DNA of 64,000 nt from Streptacidiphilus albus JL83 (GTDB lineage: Bacteria; Actinomycetota; Actinomycetes; Streptomycetales; Streptomycetaceae): NCBI RefSeq assembly GCF_000744705.1, contig NZ_JQML01000001.1, positions 5,218,017-5,282,016 of the forward strand. Reading direction: 5' to 3'. The position numbers were made by a program, and so were the translations under genes. The notes under the pieces are model-generated. The model was not told the origin of the DNA, ran no database searches, and worked only from the letters and a program-made list of their open reading frames with translations. Of this stretch, positions 33,043 through 42,428 are shown in pieces (position 1 is the stretch's first letter; every line of letters starts with the position of its first letter).

Positions 33043-35306
33043 CCGCGTTCGGCGAAGCCCGCCCCGCCCGGGTGGCCGTCGTACACGAAGACGGTCGGCA
33101 GGCCGGTGTCCGGGTGGACCGGGGTCGACACCCCGCCGATGTCCCAGCGGTCGCAGGTCGCGAAGAGCGGCAGCAGGCCGATGGAGGCGTGCTCGGCGGC
33201 GTGGGCGGCCCCGGGCAGCTCCTCGGGGAGGATGCCCGCCGCGTCGAGCTGCTCCTCGGTCACGCACCACCACACCGCCCGGGTGCGGAGGGTGCGCGGC
33301 GGCAGGTCGAGCTTGGTCTCGCCGAGGATCTCGCCGGTCAGCGGCCGCCGCTTCAGGTACGAGACGACCTGGTTGGTGACCTCGACCGAGCCGAAGCACA
33401 GCCGGGCGTCGCCCCACTTCACCTCGCTGTCCGTCTCCAGGATCCGGATGGCGGTGGTGTCCCGGGCGACGGTGCTGTAGTTCGGGTCCGCCTCCACGAC
33501 CAGGGCCACGGCCTCGTCCAGGTCGAGCTCCCGGACGAGGTAGGTACGGCCCTGGTGGAGGTGGACGGCGCCGGTGTGGACGGCGGTGTGGGCCGAGGCG
33601 GCGTCCACCGTGCCCAGCAGACGCCCTGTGTCGGCCTCCACGACCCGTACCGGGGGTCCGCCGGTGGTTCTGATGTCCACGGCGTCCGCGGCCCGCTCAC
33701 GCCGCGTCCAGTACCAGGTGGGGTCCTTGCCCGGCTCCTCGCGCCGGCGCAGCATCCCGCGTCGCTCCAGCTGCGGCAGCAGCAGCGGCGTGGACGGCCC
33801 GAACAGGTCCAGGTCGGCCCCGGTGAGCGGCAGTTCGGCGGCGGCCGCGCACAGGTGCGGGGCGAGCACATGCGGATTGTCCGGGTCCAGCACCGTCGAC
33901 TCGACGGGCTGGCGGAACAGGGAGTCGGGATGGTGCACCAGGTAGGTGTCCAGCGGGTCGTCGCGGGCGATGAGGATCGCCAGTGCGCCCTGGCCGCCGC
34001 GTCCGGCGCGCCCGGCCTGCTGCCAGAGGGAGGCGCGGGTGCCCGGGTAGCCGGCCAGCAGCACCGCGTCCAGCCCGGAGACGTCCACGCCCAGCTCCAG
34101 CGCGCTGGTGGAGGCGAGGCCGAGCAGTCGGCCGGAGTGGAGGGCGCGTTCGATGGCCCGGCGCTCCTCGGGCAGGTAGCCGCCCCGGTACGCGGCGACG
34201 CGCCGCGCCGTGTCGGAGCCGGCGGCCTCGGTCAGCCGCTCCTGGGCGATCACCGCCAGCAGCTCGGCCCCGCGCCGGGAACGGACGAAGGCCAGCGTCC
34301 GGGTCCGGTTCAGGACCAGGTCGGTGAGCAGGTCGGCGGCCTCGGCGGTGGCGGACCGGCGGATCGGTGCGCCCTGCTCGCCGTGGAGCTCGGTGAGCGG
34401 CGGCTCCCACAGGGCGAACACGGTCTCGCCGCGCGGCGAGCCGTCGTCGGTGACCTCGGCGACCGGCAGCCCGGTCAGCCGTTCGGCGGAACGGCCGGGC
34501 TCGGCGGAGGTGGCGGAGGCCAGCAGGAAGACCGGGGCGGAGCCGTAGCGGGCGCAGATGCGGCGCAGCCGGCGCAGCACCTGGGCGACATGGGAGCCGA
34601 ACACCCCCCGGTAGGTGTGGCACTCGTCGATGACGACATAGCGCAGGGCCCGCAGGAACGAGGCCCAGCGGGTGTGCGCGGGCAGGATGCCCCGGTGCAG
34701 CATGTCCGGGTTGGTGAGCACCAGCGAGGCGTACTGGCGGACCCATTCGCGTTCCTGGAACGGGGTGTCGCCGTCGTAGGCGGCGGCGCGCACCCGGTCG
34801 AGCCCGTCGTCGGCGGCGTGGCGCAGCTCGTTGATCCGGCGCAGCTGGTCGGCGGCCAGCGCCTTGGTCGGCGACAGGTACAGGCAGGTGGCGCCCCGGC
34901 CGTTGGGCGCCTCGGTCCCGTCGAGCAGGCCGCTCAGCACGGGCGCCAGGTAGGCCAGCGACTTGCCCGAGGCGGTGCCTGTGGCGATCACCACATGGCT
35001 GCCGTCGAGGGCGAGCCCGGCGGCCTCGGCCTGATGGGTCCACGGTTGGTCGATTCCGGTGTCCCGCACAGCCGCGACGACCTCGGGCCGGATTGCTGAC
35101 GGCCAGTCCGCCCAGCGGGCGACGCGCTCCGGGATGTGCTCCGTATGGGTGAGCCGATCTTGCCGTCCTCGGGCCTCCGTCAGCCTGACGAGAACGGTCG
35201 CGGGCGAGTCCGGGCGCGGCTTCATCGGGACCAAGTCTGTCATCAGAGCGGTGGAGATTCGTCCTAAGGCGTCGTGCTGCCCTGGTCGTAAGTGGTTGAA
35301 TGCCAT
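32877..35306 (-). CDS. DEAD/DECH-box helicase (MrfA/Hrq1-like)
   Basis: The product has 809 residues. ATGTASGKSLAYLAPVL is motif I, VIDECHTYRGVFGSH motif II, LLASATSAEP motif III and QAGRAGRGGQGALAIL motif VI. A C-terminal cysteine cluster (ITACECERGCPSCIQSPKCG) is the Zn/DUF1998 domain found in Hrq1/MrfA-type DNA repair helicases. The group is TIGR03817-like. Leu14 is encoded by TTA (35265-35267), suggesting bldA dependence. The ATG at 35306 gives AFNHLRPGQHDALG as in relatives; a downstream ATG would avoid the TTA. It converges on and overlaps the last Tad gene by 166 bp. Confidence 0.92.
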   Translation of the reverse strand: MAFNHLRPGQHDALGRISTALMTDLVPMKPRPDSPATVLVRLTEARGRQDRLTHTEHIPERVARWADWPSAIRPEVVAAVRDTGIDQPWTHQAEAAGLALDGSHVVIATGTASGKSLAYLAPVLSGLLDGTEAPNGRGATCLYLSPTKALAADQLRRINELRHAADDGLDRVRAAAYDGDTPFQEREWVRQYASLVLTNPDMLHRGILPAHTRWASFLRALRYVVIDECHTYRGVFGSHVAQVLRRLRRICARYGSAPVFLLASATSAEPGRSAERLTGLPVAEVTDDGSPRGETVFALWEPPLTELHGEQGAPIRRSATAEAADLLTDLVLNRTRTLAFVRSRRGAELLAVIAQERLTEAAGSDTARRVAAYRGGYLPEERRAIERALHSGRLLGLASTSALELGVDVSGLDAVLLAGYPGTRASLWQQAGRAGRGGQGALAILIARDDPLDTYLVHHPDSLFRQPVESTVLDPDNPHVLAPHLCAAAAELPLTGADLDLFGPSTPLLLPQLERRGMLRRREEPGKDPTWYWTRRERAADAVDIRTTGGPPVRVVEADTGRLLGTVDAASAHTAVHTGAVHLHQGRTYLVRELDLDEAVALVVEADPNYSTVARDTTAIRILETDSEVKWGDARLCFGSVEVTNQVVSYLKRRPLTGEILGETKLDLPPRTLRTRAVWWCVTEEQLDAAGILPEELPGAAHAAEHASIGLLPLFATCDRWDIGGVSTPVHPDTGLPTVFVYDGHPGGAGFAERGYQRARDWLGATLAAITACECERGCPSCIQSPKCGNGNDPLDKAGAVRLLSTLLA

Positions 35307-35329
35307 CGCGGCACTACTTCGGCGTGACA

Positions 35330-35339
35330 ACTTCGAAGT
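35330..35339. promoter_or_regulatory. palindrome between helicase and bldG
   Basis: ACTTCGAAGT is a perfect 10-bp palindrome in the 120-bp divergent promoter region, 88 bp before bldG and 24 bp before the helicase start. It could be an operator shared by both. No known consensus fits. Confidence 0.3.
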
Positions 35340-35426
35340 GGGCCAAGATTCGCAACAATGCCGTCGCGGCAGTGTGCCCCGCACCAGCGGGCTGTGGTGA
35401 CGCGAGAGCAAGGTGCTGGAGGTTCC

Positions 35427-35768
35427 GTGGACCTGTCCCTGTCGACCCTTACCATCGGCGACCGCACGGTCGTCAATGTCGGGGGCGAGATCGATGTGTA
35501 CACCGCCCCGAAGCTGCGTGAGCAGCTCGTCGAGCTTGTCAACGAGGGGCACTACCACCTGATCGTGGACATGGAAGGCGTCGACTTCCTGGACTCGACC
35601 GGGCTGGGAGTGCTCGTCGGCGGGCTCAAGCGGGTACGTGCCCATGAGGGTTCGCTCCGTCTGGTCTGCAACCAGGAGCGCATTCTCAAGATTTTCCGTA
35701 TCACCGGGCTCACCAAGGTGTTCCCCATCCACGGTTCCGTGGACGAGGCCGTAGCCGCTAACGACTGA
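35427..35768 (+). CDS. bldG: anti-sigma factor antagonist BldG
   Basis: The product has 113 residues. It is a STAS-domain protein nearly identical to Streptomyces Bld[21 protein letters not shown] contains the phosphorylatable serine (DST). In its unphosphorylated form it sequesters anti-sigma factors and is needed for aerial growth and antibiotic production. The GTG at 35427 has GGAGG upstream and gives the known VDLSLST N-terminus. The RsbW-like gene follows after 94 bp and is normally co-transcribed. Confidence 0.97.
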   Translation: MDLSLSTLTIGDRTVVNVGGEIDVYTAPKLREQLVELVNEGHYHLIVDMEGVDFLDSTGLGVLVGGLKRVRAHEGSLRLVCNQERILKIFRITGLTKVFPIHGSVDEAVAAND

Positions 35769-35862
35769 CCCGCTCGCAGATCGAGTCAGTCATCGCGACA
35801 CCCGGGGCCCCAGCTGCTGAGGCCCCGGGCCGGTCGGAGAAAGCTACCTTCGAGGGGGAGCC

Positions 35863-36300
35863 ATGGCCACTGTCGAACTCCGATTCAGTGCGCTCCCGGA
35901 GCACGTACGGACCGCGCGGCTGGTCGCCGCCGCCGTCGCCCGCCGGGCTGGAGTCGACGAATCCGTTCTCGACGAGGTACGCCTCGCCGTGGGCGAAGCA
36001 TGTTCACGCGCGGTCGGACTGCACCGGCGCAACGGTCTCGACGAACCCGTTCGAGTGAAACTCGTCGAGCAGGAGAAGCGGTTCTTCATCGAGGTCGGTG
36101 ACGGCGTCGGTGGCAAGAACTCCGTCGACGGCCATAAGTTCGCGGACGGTTCCGACGCCGCGGCCGAGGACTCCGCCGAGGCGGCCATGGGCCTGGCTGT
36201 GATCAGCGGCCTGGTGGACGACCTCGACATCGGCAGTGACGAGGACGGAGGTCTGGTCAAGATGAGCTGGCCGGTCGCCGTCCACCCCGTACTGCCCTGA
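35863..36300 (+). CDS. RsbW-like anti-sigma factor / kinase partner of BldG
   Basis: The product has 145 residues. It is a GHKL-type ATPase domain with EVRLAVGEACSRAVGLHRR (N-box region), FFIEVGDGVGG (G1 box) and AAMGLAVISGLVDDL (G2). In S. coelicolor the gene after bldG encodes such an anti-sigma protein that binds BldG. It may phosphorylate BldG and bind a stress sigma factor. An acidic insertion (DGSDAAAEDSAE) is typical of this subfamily. Confidence 0.92.
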   Translation: MATVELRFSALPEHVRTARLVAAAVARRAGVDESVLDEVRLAVGEACSRAVGLHRRNGLDEPVRVKLVEQEKRFFIEVGDGVGGKNSVDGHKFADGSDAAAEDSAEAAMGLAVISGLVDDLDIGSDEDGGLVKMSWPVAVHPVLP

Positions 36301-36866
36301 GCCCGGATCCGACTGTCGCTGCTGGTTGACGTCGCGTCGACTGACGGCGGGTCGGCTGACGGCGTATCCGTTGACGTGGCGTCGGCTCGCCGCCGTCCGG
36401 ACGCCGACGAGCCGGAGAACCAGGTTCCCAGCAGCAGCCGTAGCTGAGTGCTGACGTCCCCTCGGCCTGCCCCGCGACTGCGAAGGCCCCAGGGAAGGCC
36501 GCCGGATGCGGGCCTCGGCCGCCCCGCCGAGCGGCGCCGGCAGCGGGTCGCCGGTCATCAGCCCGCTCCAGTCCTGACCTGCAGCCCGTATGCGGCGCGG
36601 GCAGCCGGCACCCCGAGCGTCACCCCGGTCGGTCGGTGGCCGGGTGACGCACAGTCCGGTCCGGCCGCGCCGACCGGGGCATCGGGTCGCGGGCATCGGG
36701 TCGCGGGCATCGGGTCGCGGCCCGGGACACCCGAACGGAGCACCGGGACCCGACCAGTTGGTGACGCGTGGTCGATTTGTCCGTGTTTCATGGCTTATGA
36801 CACTTATCTGATGTCTATGGTGAAGGCCAGTCCTCGTCGTGCCTTCCCAACGCCCCGGAGCTCAAC
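36301..36866. other. 566-bp gene-free region before the urea module
   Basis: No convincing coding frame. The left part contains imperfect GTTGACGTCGCGTCG-type repeats (36324-36395), the middle holds the 14-bp triplicate, and the right end (36770-36840) is AT-richer with TTATCT and a short GACA-N9-TGTC dyad (36796-36812), which probably marks the promoter of the urea transporter/urease operon. Confidence 0.5.
36678..36719. repeat. three exact 14-bp tandem repeats
   Basis: GGCATCGGGTCGCG occurs three times head to tail without a mismatch, about 150 bp upstream of the urea transporter. Related CATCGGGT words do not continue beyond it. Confidence 0.85.
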
Positions 36867-37832
36867 GTGTCGTCCGCCGATCCAGTGGAGTCGCCATCCG
36901 GTCCGGTGCGGCGACCCGTGGACCTCGTGTTCGCCATGGTGCGCGGCGTGGGCCAGGTGGACCTGCAGCCCTCCCTGCTGACCGGCGCCCTCATCCTGGC
37001 GTCGCTCTGGGTGGCGGGCTGGCAGATCGGCCTCTTCGCGACGATCGGCACGGCGGTCTCCACCGTGACGGCCGTCGTGCTGCAGGTGGACCGGAACAGC
37101 ATCGCGCAGGGGCTCCAGGGCTACTGCGGCTGCCTCACCGGGATCGCTCTGGTGGCCTCGCTCGGCAACCACCTCTCCACCTACCTGCTCGCCGTCTGCG
37201 GCGGGTTCCTGTGCACGGTGCTGACGGCCACCCTCGGGACGTTGACGGCCCCCTTCGGGCTCACCGCGCTGACCGCGCCGTTCTGCGTGATCTCCGGGGT
37301 GATGGTGGCCGGGGCCTCGTCCTTCTCCCGGATCTGGCACGGCGGCCCGGCGACGGCGGTGACCAGCACCACCCAGGGCAGCACCCGGCTCTCCTGGAGC
37401 ATCCTCTGGCACGCCTTCCTCGACAACGTGTCGGAGGTGTTCCTGGTCAGCGACTGGAAGACCGGCCTGATCATGCTGATCGGGCTGGCCTGCGCCGGCT
37501 GGCTGGTGGTGTCGTTCGCGGTCGTCGGAAGCCTGGTCGGCATCCTCGCCTCCTGGGCGCTGGGGGCGCCGACGTCCCTCGTCGCCGAGGGCATCTACGG
37601 CTACAACGCGGTCCTGGTGGCCGTCGCCATGGGTGCGGTCTACCTGCGGCCGGGGGCCTGGAACACGGCCTACGTCCTCGTCGCGGGGTTCGCGTCGACC
37701 GGTCTGACCGCCTCGGTGACCTCCCTGTTCAAACCCTTCGGCGGTCACACCTTCACCTGGCCCTTCATCCTCACCACCTGGGCCTTCATGGCGGCGGTCC
37801 CCGCACTGCCGCGCTTCCGGCGGGCCGAGTGA
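36867..37832 (+). CDS. urea transporter (UT family)
   Basis: The product has 321 residues and about ten membrane helices in two pseudo-repeats. GLQGYCGCLTGIAL and GIYGYNAVLVAVAMG are the matching helices of each half, and LTALTAPF and FTWPFILTTW are the UT signature turns. It conducts urea passively across the membrane. It lies 77 bp before ureA and should be the first gene of the urease unit. The GTG start has GGAG upstream. Sequence patterns resemble bacterial urea channels such as those of Actinobacillus and Pseudomonas. Confidence 0.92.
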   Translation: MSSADPVESPSGPVRRPVDLVFAMVRGVGQVDLQPSLLTGALILASLWVAGWQIGLFATIGTAVSTVTAVVLQVDRNSIAQGLQGYCGCLTGIALVASLGNHLSTYLLAVCGGFLCTVLTATLGTLTAPFGLTALTAPFCVISGVMVAGASSFSRIWHGGPATAVTSTTQGSTRLSWSILWHAFLDNVSEVFLVSDWKTGLIMLIGLACAGWLVVSFAVVGSLVGILASWALGAPTSLVAEGIYGYNAVLVAVAMGAVYLRPGAWNTAYVLVAGFASTGLTASVTSLFKPFGGHTFTWPFILTTWAFMAAVPALPRFRRAE

Positions 37833-37909
37833 CCGGTTCGGCTCCGCCGCAGCGGTGACAGCACGTCGCCTCTCCCACCCACGGTCCCCACGCCTGAGAG
37901 GTACCAACA

Positions 37910-38215
37910 ATGAATCTCGCCCCCCGTGAGATCGACAAGCTGCTCGTCTATGTCGTGGCCGACCTGGCCCGCAAGCGCCAGGGCCGCGGCCTCAAGCTGA
38001 ACTTCAGTGAATCGGTGGCGCTCATCAGCGAGGCCATCCTGGAAGGCGCCCGCGACGGCAAGACCGTCGCCGACTGCATGGAACTCGGCCGGCACGTCGT
38101 CGGCGCCGACGACACCATGCCCGGGGTGCGCGAGATGCTGCCGCTGCTCCAGGTCGAGACCACCTTCGCGGACGGCACCAAGCTCGTTTCCTGCCACGAC
38201 CCCATCGGGGGCTGA
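37910..38215 (+). CDS. ureA: urease gamma subunit
   Basis: The product has 101 residues, the standard length. [40 protein letters not shown] and [19 protein letters not shown] are conserved gamma-subunit blocks. It pairs with UreB and UreC in the (abc)3 urease. The ATG has GAGAGG nine bases upstream. The next gene, five bases downstream, is not ureB but the histidine-rich CbiX-like gene. Confidence 0.97.
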   Translation: MNLAPREIDKLLVYVVADLARKRQGRGLKLNFSESVALISEAILEGARDGKTVADCMELGRHVVGADDTMPGVREMLPLLQVETTFADGTKLVSCHDPIGG

Positions 38216-38220
38216 GGCGC

Positions 38221-39255
38221 GTGGCCGGCGGCAGTGGCGTGGTCGCCGTGTGCGGCCACGAGAGCGACGGCGGCAGCGCGCTCCGGGACCTCCTGGCGCC
38301 GGGACCCGGGCCGACACCCGGGCCGACACCGGGACCGGTACCGGGGCCGGGGGAGTTCCCGTTGTCCCTGGTGACGGGCGGCCGTGAACTCCTGCAGTGC
38401 ATCCGTGACCTGCTCCGGCGCCAGGGCCCGGACGATCGCCAGGAGCCGCTCTGCGTCGTGCCGATGACCCTGGGGCGTGATCCCGAGCTGGTCGCGGATG
38501 CCGCGCGCACGCTGCTGGCGCTGCCGGTCGAGGAACGCGACCGGGTGGTCCTCGCCGAGCCGTTCGGCACGGCCCAACACCTGGTCGGCTGGCTGCGGGC
38601 GGCGGCCAACCGGGTGCCGGTCGAGGCCGGACTGCTGGTCACCGCCCCGTCCGGCGGGCCGTTCGAGGACGCGGAGCTCTTCCGGATCGCCCGACTGGTA
38701 CGCCAGTACGGTCGGCACCGGATCGTCGAGGTGGCCTTCACGGACGGTGACCCCGATCCGGCCGAGGGCGCGCGCCGCTGCCGTCTCCTCGGCGCCCAGC
38801 GGGTGGCCCTGCTGCCCGCCGCCTTCGTCCAGCCCCAGCCCCAGCCCCAGCGGCAGCCCCGGCCCGCCCAAGCCGAGGCGATCCTCCCGGTCGGTCCGCT
38901 GCTCCCGGCTCCGGCGCTGCTGCGCGTGGTCGACGCGCGGGTGACGGCGGCGCGGAGCCGCCGGCGCGACCGGGGCGAGAGCGGAATCGCCGCCGGCCTC
39001 TCGGCCGCCCACGGCCACGGCCTGAGCCACAGTCACAGCCACGGCGACCAAGGCGACCACGGACACAGCCACGGCGACCACGGTCACGGCGACCACGGCC
39101 ACGGCGACCACGGTCACGGCGACCACGGCCACAGCCATCACAGCCACGACCACAGCGACGTTCCGCCGGGCCGGGACCAGTCCCCGCAGTTCCCCGGTGA
39201 CAGCGGCAAGCCCTGCGCGGCCCTCGCCGCCCACGCGAGAAGGAGCACTCCATGA
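38221..39255 (+). CDS. histidine-rich CbiX/SirB-like protein in the urease operon
   Basis: The product has 344 residues. [20 protein letters not shown] at the N-terminus and [20 protein letters not shown] near the middle match the two half-domains of CbiX/SirB chelatases; the first holds a possible catalytic histidine in CGHES. Between them is [20 protein letters not shown]. Residues 264-311 contain 20 histidines in HGDHG-type repeats, a typical nickel or zinc-binding tail. A Pro-Gly repeat ([11 protein letters not shown]) lies near 27-44. It lies between ureA and ureB, overlaps ureB by ATGA, and there is no ureE in the operon. I infer nickel storage or delivery to urease. Confidence 0.8.
   Translation: MAGGSGVVAVCGHESDGGSALRDLLAPGPGPTPGPTPGPVPGPGEFPLSLVTGGRELLQCIRDLLRRQGPDDRQEPLCVVPMTLGRDPELVADAARTLLALPVEERDRVVLAEPFGTAQHLVGWLRAAANRVPVEAGLLVTAPSGGPFEDAELFRIARLVRQYGRHRIVEVAFTDGDPDPAEGARRCRLLGAQRVALLPAAFVQPQPQPQRQPRPAQAEAILPVGPLLPAPALLRVVDARVTAARSRRRDRGESGIAAGLSAAHGHGLSHSHSHGDQGDHGHSHGDHGHGDHGHGDHGHGDHGHSHHSHDHSDVPPGRDQSPQFPGDSGKPCAALAAHARRSTP
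39073..39132 (+). repeat. four tandem 15-bp GGCGACCACGGYCAC units
   Basis: Four in-frame 15-bp units encode Gly-Asp-His-Gly-His. The units differ only at the T/C third base. Looser copies flank it on both sides (39010-39072 and 39133-39160). Unequal recombination here would change the number of metal-binding histidines without breaking the frame. Confidence 0.9.
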
Positions 39256-39872
39256 CATTCGGTCAGAAATACCTCTACGGCGATGATCCGGTCGAGATCA
39301 ACGCCGGACGGCGCACCCTCACCGTCTCGGTCCAGAACACCGGGGACCGGGCCGTCCAGGTCGGTTCCCACTTCCACTTCTTCGAGGTCAACTCGGCCCT
39401 GCTGTTCGACCGGGTGGCGACCCTCGGCATGCACCTCAACATCCCCGCCGGCACCTCCGTCCGGATCGAGCCCGGCGGCACCAAGGAGGTCGAGCTCTGC
39501 GAGTTCGCGGGAACCGGCCGGGTGGTCGGCTTCAGCGGCCTGCTGAACGGCAGCGTCCGCTCACTGCCCGCGCGCGTCGAGGCCGTGCGCAAGGCCATCG
39601 AGGACGGCTTCCAGGGTGCCCAGAACAGCACGCTCGACGGCGGCCCGGGGGCCGTACCCGCAGCGAGCCCCGTCGGGAAGCCCGAGGTCAAGCCGACAGT
39701 CAAGCGGACGGCCAAGCAGACGGCCAAGCCCGCAGCCGAGCCCGCCGACAAGGCCTCGGCGAAGAGCACCGGCAAGAGCACCGCCAGGACCACGACCAAG
39801 ACCGCAGCCAAGAGCTCTGCCAAGACCACTGGCAAGGCCCCCGCCCCGTCCAAGAAGAAGGGTTCCCGCTGA
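39252..39872 (+). CDS. ureB: urease beta subunit with basic C-terminal tail
   Basis: The product has 206 residues, about twice the usual length. Residues 1-105 are an ordinary beta subunit ([37 protein letters not shown]). A linker leads to a Lys/Ala/Thr/Ser-rich tail (about 140-206: [40 protein letters not shown]) that resembles histone-H1-like or TopA tails. Such a tail is not part of the urease active site and may bind nucleic acid or polyphosphate, or aid assembly. It is coupled to the genes on either side by ATGA and TGATG overlaps. Confidence 0.94.
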   Translation: MTFGQKYLYGDDPVEINAGRRTLTVSVQNTGDRAVQVGSHFHFFEVNSALLFDRVATLGMHLNIPAGTSVRIEPGGTKEVELCEFAGTGRVVGFSGLLNGSVRSLPARVEAVRKAIEDGFQGAQNSTLDGGPGAVPAASPVGKPEVKPTVKRTAKQTAKPAAEPADKASAKSTGKSTARTTTKTAAKSSAKTTGKAPAPSKKKGSR

Positions 39873-41596
39873 TGCCCATCCTGCCGCGCAAGCAGTACAC
39901 CGACATGTTCGGTCCGACCGTCGGCGACCGGTTCCACCTGGGCGACACCAACCTGCTGGTCGAGGTCGAGAAGGACTGCAACGAGGGCTGCTACGGGGAC
40001 GAGATCCTCTACGGCGGCGGCAAGACCCTGCGGGACGGCATGGGCGCCAACCCGCAGGTCACCTCGGCCCAGGGTCAGTTGGACCTGGTGATCACCAACG
40101 TCGTGGTGATCGACCCGGTCGTGGGCGTGGTCAAGTGCGACATCGGCATCAAGGACGGGCTCATCGCCGGGCTGGGCAAGTCCGGCAATCCGGGGACCCA
40201 GCGCAATGTCAGCCCGCACCTGGTCATCGGCGCCGGTACCGAGGTCATCGCCGGTGAGCACCTGATCGCCACGGCCGGTGCCATCGACAGCCATGTGCAC
40301 CTGCTCTCCCCGCAGCAGGCGGAGCACGCGCTGACCAACGGCATCACCACGCTGATCGGCGGCGGCACCGGGCCGACCGACGGCACCAACGGCACGACCT
40401 GTACCCCTGGCCCGTACAACCTCGGCCTGATGCTCCAGGCGGTCGAGGACGTGCCGGTGAACATCGGCATCCTGGGCAAGGGCAACGGCAGCCTCCCGGG
40501 GTCGCTGCGGGAGCAGATCGAGGCGGGTGCCTGCGGGTTGAAGGTCCACGAGGACTGGGGGGCGACCCCGGCCGTGATCGACGCCTCGCTGACCGTCGCC
40601 GACGAGTACGACGTCCAGGTGTCCATCCACACGGACACCCTGAACGAGGCCGGCTTCTTCGAGGACACCCGTTCGGCGATCGACGGCCGGGCGATCCACA
40701 CGTTCCACAGCGAGGGTGCGGGCGGCGGCCACGCCCCCGACATCATCCGGGTGGCCGGTGAGCCGAACATCCTGCCGGCGTCCACCAACCCGACGCTGCC
40801 CTACACGGTGAACTCGGTGGACGAGTTGCTGGACATGGTGATGGTCTGTCACCACCTCAGCCACGAGATCCCCGAGGACGTCGCCTTCGCCGACAGCCGG
40901 GTGCGGGCCGAGACCATCTCCGCCGAGACCGTCCTGCACGACCTCGGCGTGATCAGCATCATGTCGTCCGACTCCCAGGCCATGGGCCGGGTCGGCGAGT
41001 CCTTCACCCGCGCCTTCCAGACCGCGCACCACTGCAAGGACAAGCGCGGCAGCCTGGCCGAGGACAGCTCGCGCAACGACAACAACCGGGTGCTGCGGTT
41101 CCTGGCGAAGGTCACCATCAACCCGGCCATCGCCACCGGCATCGCCGACCACATCGGCTCGCTGGAGCGGGGCAAGCTCGCCGACATCGTGCTGTGGCCG
41201 ATCCTCTCCTTCGGGGCCAAGCCGAAGATGGTGATCAAGGGCGGCATGGTCTCCTGGGCGCAGATGGGCGACCCCAACGCCTCGCTGCCGACCCCGCAGC
41301 CGGTCTACTACCGGGGGATGTTCGGCCAGAACGGCCGGGCCATGCAGTCGACGCACGCGACGTTCATGTCCCAGGCGGGCATCGCCGCCGGGATCCCGGC
41401 CTCGCTGGGCCTGGAACGCAGGGTGCTGCCGGTGAGCCGGACCCGCACCATCGGCAAGAGCGACATGGTCAGGAACAGTGCGCTGCCGACGATCGAGGTC
41501 GATCCGGAGACCTACAAGGTCTCGCTGGACGGCCATGTGGCGACCATCGACCCGGCCGCGAAGCTTCCGCTCACCCAGCTCTACTTCCTGGTCTAG
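39872..41596 (+). CDS. ureC: urease alpha (catalytic) subunit
   Basis: The product has 574 residues, the usual length. The nickel ligands and active-site residues are all present: HVHLLSPQQ, the lysine to be carbamylated in GLKVHEDWG (K224), [16 protein letters not shown], the mobile-flap cysteine in [14 protein letters not shown] (C326) and [15 protein letters not shown]. It hydrolyses urea to ammonia and carbamate in the cytoplasm. The start ATG overlaps the ureB stop (TGATG). ureF follows after a 19-bp gap. Confidence 0.98.
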   Translation: MPILPRKQYTDMFGPTVGDRFHLGDTNLLVEVEKDCNEGCYGDEILYGGGKTLRDGMGANPQVTSAQGQLDLVITNVVVIDPVVGVVKCDIGIKDGLIAGLGKSGNPGTQRNVSPHLVIGAGTEVIAGEHLIATAGAIDSHVHLLSPQQAEHALTNGITTLIGGGTGPTDGTNGTTCTPGPYNLGLMLQAVEDVPVNIGILGKGNGSLPGSLREQIEAGACGLKVHEDWGATPAVIDASLTVADEYDVQVSIHTDTLNEAGFFEDTRSAIDGRAIHTFHSEGAGGGHAPDIIRVAGEPNILPASTNPTLPYTVNSVDELLDMVMVCHHLSHEIPEDVAFADSRVRAETISAETVLHDLGVISIMSSDSQAMGRVGESFTRAFQTAHHCKDKRGSLAEDSSRNDNNRVLRFLAKVTINPAIATGIADHIGSLERGKLADIVLWPILSFGAKPKMVIKGGMVSWAQMGDPNASLPTPQPVYYRGMFGQNGRAMQSTHATFMSQAGIAAGIPASLGLERRVLPVSRTRTIGKSDMVRNSALPTIEVDPETYKVSLDGHVATIDPAAKLPLTQLYFLV

Positions 41597-41615
41597 GGCC
41601 GGGGAACAGGCACTC

Positions 41616-42377
41616 GTGTACACGGACAACGAAGCCGGCCAGGTCGGCGAGGGCCGGATCGACCTGGCCGCCGGCCGGGCCGGCGGCGGCACGTCCCTCG
41701 GAGCGCTGCTGGTCAGCCTCCAGCTCAGCGACTCGGCCTTCCCGAGCGGCTTCTACACCCTCTCGCACAGCCTGGAGGGCTTCGCCCAGGCCAGGGCCGT
41801 CGACGCGGAGTCGCTGCCGCTGCTGCTGGAGGACCTGCTGCGGCACAGCGTCGGCCCCGCCGACGCGACCGCCCTCGCGCTCGCCCACCGGGCCGCGGCG
41901 GCGGACGACTGGCAGCGGGTCGCCGGGATCGACGAGCACCTGTACGCGACCAAGCTCGGCCGGGAGGGCAGGCTGGCGTCCACCCGCACCGGACGCCAGC
42001 TGCTGGACCTGGCCGCCGAGGTCTTCGACCGGCCGGGGATCACCGGTTACCACCGGGCGGTCGTCCGCCGCGAGGCGCCCGGCACCCAGGCCGTCGCGGC
42101 CGGCGTCATCTACGCGGCCACCGGCGTGGCGGTCCGGCACGCGGTCGCGGCCGACCTCTACGCCTTCTGCGCCAGCTTCGCCGGTGCGGCCCTGCGGCTG
42201 CGGCTGACGGACCACCGGCGGGCGCAGGTGCTGATCCGGGGCGCGGCCCCGGTGATCGAGGAGGTGGTGGCCCAGGCGGTGCGCCGCGAACTCGCGGACG
42301 TCGGCGCCACCGCCTTCCTGGCGGACGTGATGTCAGGACAGCACGAGCGCGCGGAGGCCCGGCTCTTCGCGAGCTGA
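41616..42377 (+). CDS. ureF: urease accessory protein UreF
   Basis: The product has 253 residues. LQLSDSAFPSGFYTLSHSLE is the classic UreF start of the helical domain and QLLDLAAEVFDRPGITGYHR a central helix. UreF links UreD to UreG and gates nickel insertion. Ahead of the domain there is a 35-residue extension (YTDNEAGQVGEGRIDL) of low conservation. The GTG at 41616 is chosen; a weak AGG lies upstream. The GTG nearest the domain would be internal. ureG follows after 51 bp. Confidence 0.93.
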   Translation: MYTDNEAGQVGEGRIDLAAGRAGGGTSLGALLVSLQLSDSAFPSGFYTLSHSLEGFAQARAVDAESLPLLLEDLLRHSVGPADATALALAHRAAAADDWQRVAGIDEHLYATKLGREGRLASTRTGRQLLDLAAEVFDRPGITGYHRAVVRREAPGTQAVAAGVIYAATGVAVRHAVAADLYAFCASFAGAALRLRLTDHRRAQVLIRGAAPVIEEVVAQAVRRELADVGATAFLADVMSGQHERAEARLFAS

Positions 42378-42428
42378 GCCGGCTCGACCGCCCATCACCC
42401 CTGAACCTCTAGGAAAGGCAGCACCACC

